Position numbers and translations under genes: made by a program. The notes beneath the pieces are model-generated. The model was given only the letters and a program-made list of their open reading frames with translations. It ran no database searches and was not told where the DNA came from. 13,520 bases of DNA from Myxococcales bacterium (GTDB lineage: Bacteria; Myxococcota; Polyangia; Fen-1088), in the NCBI GenBank assembly GCA_003153875.1, contig PMBY01000534.1, forward strand, positions 1 to 13,520. The letters are read 5' to 3'. Positions 11,445-13,520 of the stretch are shown piece after piece; within the stretch, counting starts at the first letter, position 1, and the number at the start of each line of letters is the position of its first letter.

Positions 11445-12914
11445 TCACTTGCAGTACTTGGTGGGCTCAGGCGTCAGGTTCTCCAGGAAGGGGTCCGGAC
11501 TGGGGCGCGAATTGGGGGTGCCGATGCCCATGAAGGCGGCGAAGCGGCCGGTGCAACCTGTGCAGGTGCAGCCCGAAGGATTGCCGCAAGAGCAACATTC
11601 GATACCCCAGGGGTAGGTGTTGTTGGGGTCGGCGGGCCGCGGGTAACTGCCCCCCTGCAAGTGTGACAGCAGGCCTGTGACCATGGTCCCGGCGATCCCC
11701 TGTCCCTTGCAGTAATTCGATATCCATACAGCAGTGGTGCCACCATTTCCCGTGGCATTGTAGAAGTAGTACCAAGTGGCAGAGGCAATGTTGCAGGTCA
11801 CGTCCTGCATGAAGCTGAGGAAGGTCGTGCCGCCCTCGGTGGCCCAGAATAGAGTCGTGTCCGCCTGGGTCTGAAGCGCCGCAGGCCAGGTGCAGCCAAT
11901 GGCAGCCATCTTGGCCATTGGTCCGTTGTAATTGTAGTCGTGCATCGTGGAACTGAAGCGGACTTGCAGCAGGCCCACAGTGGGGTCATTGGCGGTTCCG
12001 CCAGTCACGGCCCGCGTAGCGTACGAGTCAGTGACCACCGAAATCGGGTTGTACGAACTCTCGGCCACAATTGCCGACGTAATCACAGCCTCGCACTTGC
12101 GCAACCAATCGGTTTCCATGGGTGCGAACTCCGCGCAGCTCATGGCAATAGAACAGGCGAGTTTGTCAAACGCCGCGCCAGCGGGAAAATTCTTCTTGAT
12201 GTTGCTGTAGGCGTAGTTGGGCAATGCGCCCACAGCGGTCGTGTTGTTCAGCCAGGCTTGCGTCAAGGCGAATTCCGCAGCATCGGCCCCAGGACAGCCC
12301 GCACTGGATCCCGTGGAACCACCTGCGCCCGCAGTCCCGCCTGCGCCGGTGGTACCGCCTGTTGCCTTTGAGCCGCCTGCGCTTGTCGTGCCGCCGGTTG
12401 TACGGGAGCCGCCCGTGCTCACTGTACCGCCTGTGGTCTTGGAGCCGCCGGTACTTATCGTGCCGCCAGCACCGTTGGAACCGCCTGTGTTGACGGTTCC
12501 GCCTGCAAGGGAAACTGCCCCGGCAAGAGCCGTTCCGCCGGTGCTTGCGCTGCCGTCCGTGGAAAGGGTGCCTCCCATGCTTGCGCCGCCCGTGCTCACC
12601 GTGCCGGCTGCGGCGCCCGTTGCGCCCGCCGCTCCCGTCTCATCGGCGGTTGAAACTGCCCCCGCGGCCAGACTGCCCCCGAGGGCGCCTCCGCCTCCCG
12701 CTGCGCTGCCCCCGGTGGCGACGCTTGTAGTGGTCCCAGTTCCTCCCGTGCTCGTGCCTGCCTCTGGCCCGAGCCCGTCGGACTCACTTCCCGAACAGGC
12801 AGCCAAAGCGAGAAGCAGAGAAATTCCGACCCCCAGGTAGCGGGTCCACGGCCCATTCTTGTTCGACATGGCGAATCTCGCCTGCCAGTCGGTGGGGGCG
12901 CTATTCTTGGCCAT
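11445..12914 (-). CDS. Stalked lipoprotein with lysozyme/lytic-transglycosylase-like domain
   Basis: This 489-aa lipoprotein ends its signal in a canonical lipobox, LAAC (Cys40). Residues about 41-206 are a Gly/Thr/Ser/Ala stalk of TGGT and STGGS units. The folded part (about 207-435) has features of the lysozyme superfamily: AIVAESSYNP at 281-290, where E285 would be the catalytic acid, then TVGLLQVRFSS at 312-322, resembling the GLMQ motif of soluble lytic transglycosylases, and YNYNGP. A cysteine cluster (ECCSCGNPSGCTCTGC, 439-454) follows. The likely role is peptidoglycan cleavage or binding at the envelope, but the match is by motif only. The ATG at 12914 has a strong AAAGAGG 6 bases upstream. 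An ATG at 12869 would give a more usual, shorter signal peptide. It lies 51 bases upstream of the desulfurase gene, same strand, possibly co-transcribed. Confidence 0.72.
   Translation of the reverse strand: MAKNSAPTDWQARFAMSNKNGPWTRYLGVGISLLLALAACSGSESDGLGPEAGTSTGGTGTTTSVATGGSAAGGGGALGGSLAAGAVSTADETGAAGATGAAAGTVSTGGASMGGTLSTDGSASTGGTALAGAVSLAGGTVNTGGSNGAGGTISTGGSKTTGGTVSTGGSRTTGGTTSAGGSKATGGTTGAGGTAGAGGSTGSSAGCPGADAAEFALTQAWLNNTTAVGALPNYAYSNIKKNFPAGAAFDKLACSIAMSCAEFAPMETDWLRKCEAVITSAIVAESSYNPISVVTDSYATRAVTGGTANDPTVGLLQVRFSSTMHDYNYNGPMAKMAAIGCTWPAALQTQADTTLFWATEGGTTFLSFMQDVTCNIASATWYYFYNATGNGGTTAVWISNYCKGQGIAGTMVTGLLSHLQGGSYPRPADPNNTYPWGIECCSCGNPSGCTCTGCTGRFAAFMGIGTPNSRPSPDPFLENLTPEPTKYCK
12297..12794 (-). 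repeat. Gly/Thr/Ser low-complexity stalk-coding repeat
   Basis: This segment encodes about 165 residues of the stalk in the transglycosylase-like lipoprotein. The best-preserved part (about 12310-12500) alternates TGGT and STGGS-type units with a period near ten codons, for example STGGSKTTGGTV followed by STGGSRTTGGTT. Further from the folded domain the units decay into Ala/Gly-rich sequence. The plus-strand complement gives a long Pro/Val-rich open frame, which is a shadow. Confidence 0.8.
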
Positions 12915-12920
12915 TGCAAA

Positions 12921-12927
12921 CCTCTTT
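12921..12927 (-). promoter_or_regulatory. Shine-Dalgarno sequence of the transglycosylase-like lipoprotein gene
   Basis: On the minus strand AAAGAGG lies 6 bases before the ATG at 12914. It is among the clearest ribosome-binding sites in the window and decides for the longer start over the ATG at 12869, which is preceded only by GGCGAGA. Confidence 0.6.
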
Positions 12928-12963
12928 AGGGTATCTGACGCGGAAGAGCTTCAGTCGGATTCT

Positions 12964-12973
12964 TGCAATTGCA
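12964..12973. promoter_or_regulatory. 10-bp palindrome in the gap upstream of the stalked lipoprotein gene
   Basis: TGCAATTGCA is a perfect palindrome in the 75-bp gap between the asparagine-synthase-like gene and the stalked lipoprotein gene, centred about 55 bases upstream of the lipoprotein start. Its position would suit an operator near a promoter. No confident -35/-10 boxes accompany it, and a 10-bp palindrome may be chance. Confidence 0.22.
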
Positions 12974-12989
12974 GCCCAGCAACGGATGG

Positions 12990-13520
12990 TCAGTCAGGCC
13001 GCCGGTCGATGAAGGTGCGGAACCACAGTTCCAGCATCATCAGATTCCAGATCTGATGGCCGTGGGGCTCGCCGCGCGCGTGGGCCGCCAGCAGAGCCTC
13101 CACCGCGGCAGGCGCAAACAGTCCGCGCGTGCGTGCAGTGTTGTCGAGCAGGGTGTCGCGCGACATGTCCGCCAGCTCGTGCCGCATCCAACGGTGAATG
13201 GGTAGGCCAAAGCCCTGCTTGCGCCGGCGAAGAATCTTGGCGGGCAAGAGATCTTTGGCCATTTGTCGCAACAGCACCTTGGATGAGAAGCCGCGCAACT
13301 TCATGTCAGTCGGCAGCGAAGCGGAAAAGCGCATGAATTCCAGGTCCAAGATCGGGGCGCGCACTTCCAGGGCGTGGGCCATGGAGGCGATGTCGACCTT
13401 CACCAGGATGTCGTCGGGAAGATAGGTTTCGCTGTCGAGTTCCATGAGCCGCCCCACGGCGTCGCCAGCGGTACCGCCGGTGATGACCTCGTCGAAGCGC
13501 GCGCTCACCACGTCGCGGGC
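12990..13520 (-). CDS. Asparagine synthase (glutamine-hydrolysing) C-terminal part, cut by the right edge
   Basis: The frame enters from the right edge and ends at TGA (12990-12992), giving about 176 C-terminal residues. It matches the synthetase domain of AsnB-type enzymes: YLPDDILVKVDIASMAHALEVRAPILD is the family hallmark (given here as YLPDDILVKVD, then ASMAHALEVRAPILD), followed by ASLP, KLRG, KVLLRQ, LPAKILRRRKQGFGLPIHRW and a C-terminal NLMMLELWFRTFID. In family members this domain forms aspartyl-AMP and transfers ammonia from the N-terminal glutaminase domain, which is outside the window. The usual Arg after KVD is Ile here. Such genes make free asparagine or amidate sugars and peptides in polysaccharide or secondary-metabolite clusters. 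The window cannot decide which, so I give no symbol. A GTG at 13511 is only an internal codon. Confidence 0.9.
   Translation of the reverse strand, partial: ARDVVSARFDEVITGGTAGDAVGRLMELDSETYLPDDILVKVDIASMAHALEVRAPILDLEFMRFSASLPTDMKLRGFSSKVLLRQMAKDLLPAKILRRRKQGFGLPIHRWMRHELADMSRDTLLDNTARTRGLFAPAAVEALLAAHARGEPHGHQIWNLMMLELWFRTFIDRRPD

Noticed and set aside
12217..12840. Plus-strand Pro/Val-rich open frame of 207 codons
   Set aside because: It is the complement of the Gly/Thr/Ser stalk codons in the minus-strand lipoprotein; no signal peptide or ribosome site supports it.
1..13520. Mobile element, phage or restriction/defence system
   Set aside because: No transposase, integrase, terminal inverted repeats, target duplication, tRNA site, nuclease or methylase is visible; the gene style is uniform across the window.

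Overview
The window is GC-rich DNA with strong G/C preference at third codon positions. It carries no tRNA, rRNA, CRISPR array or insertion sequence that I can see. The gene set suggests a delta-type proteobacterium of the Myxococcota, perhaps Polyangiales-like. The reasons are many predicted lipoproteins with long low-complexity stalks, a Kazal domain followed by a cysteine-rich tail, Gly/Thr/Ser linkers, and two tandem cysteine-rich lipoproteins. This placement is inference from gene style; no marker gene proves it.

Layout. Positions 1-2039 (minus strand): an FG-GAP/VCBS beta-propeller lipoprotein, then a 46-codon small ORF, then the signal-peptide start of a secreted protein cut by the left edge. 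The three are closely spaced and may form an operon. A short divergent region (2040-2149) separates them from a plus-strand outer-membrane beta-barrel protein with an APVPP stalk (2150-2938). Next, on the minus strand, an M15/YcbK-like peptidase gene (3837-4607) overlaps the start of a Kazal-type inhibitor lipoprotein gene (2945-3847). A 268-bp divergent spacer leads to plus-strand serA (3-phosphoglycerate dehydrogenase with ACT domain, 4876-6048). It abuts, stop to stop, a minus-strand larE (6049-6876).

Positions 6942-9053 (plus) hold two tandem paralogous cysteine-rich lipoproteins. The second carries an extra glycine-rich stalk built from a duplicated DNA segment. From the right edge leftward on the minus strand lie the C-terminal part of an asparagine-synthase-family gene, a lipoprotein with a roughly 165-residue Gly/Thr/Ser stalk and a lysozyme/transglycosylase-like domain, an IscS/NifS-type cysteine desulfurase, and thiI. 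The last two share an ATGA overlap.

How the parts fit. The cysteine desulfurase and the rhodanese-less ThiI form a plausible dedicated sulfur relay for tRNA 4-thiouridine. LarE, a second PP-loop sulfur insertase, lies nearby and has the three-cysteine pattern of the iron-sulfur type. Most other genes build the cell envelope: five predicted lipoproteins, one outer-membrane barrel, one secreted peptidase and one unfinished secreted protein. Four exported proteins carry stalks of different composition (Pro/Ala, Asp/Leu, Gly, Gly/Thr/Ser). All three convergent gene junctions are very tight (0, 6 and 13 bp), and each carries an inverted repeat at or around the stop codons.

I did not find a clear-cut new defence or mobile system. 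The best candidates for unexplored biology are the overlapping peptidase/inhibitor pair, the duplicated cysteine-rich lipoproteins, the stalked transglycosylase-like lipoprotein and the convergent-junction dyads.
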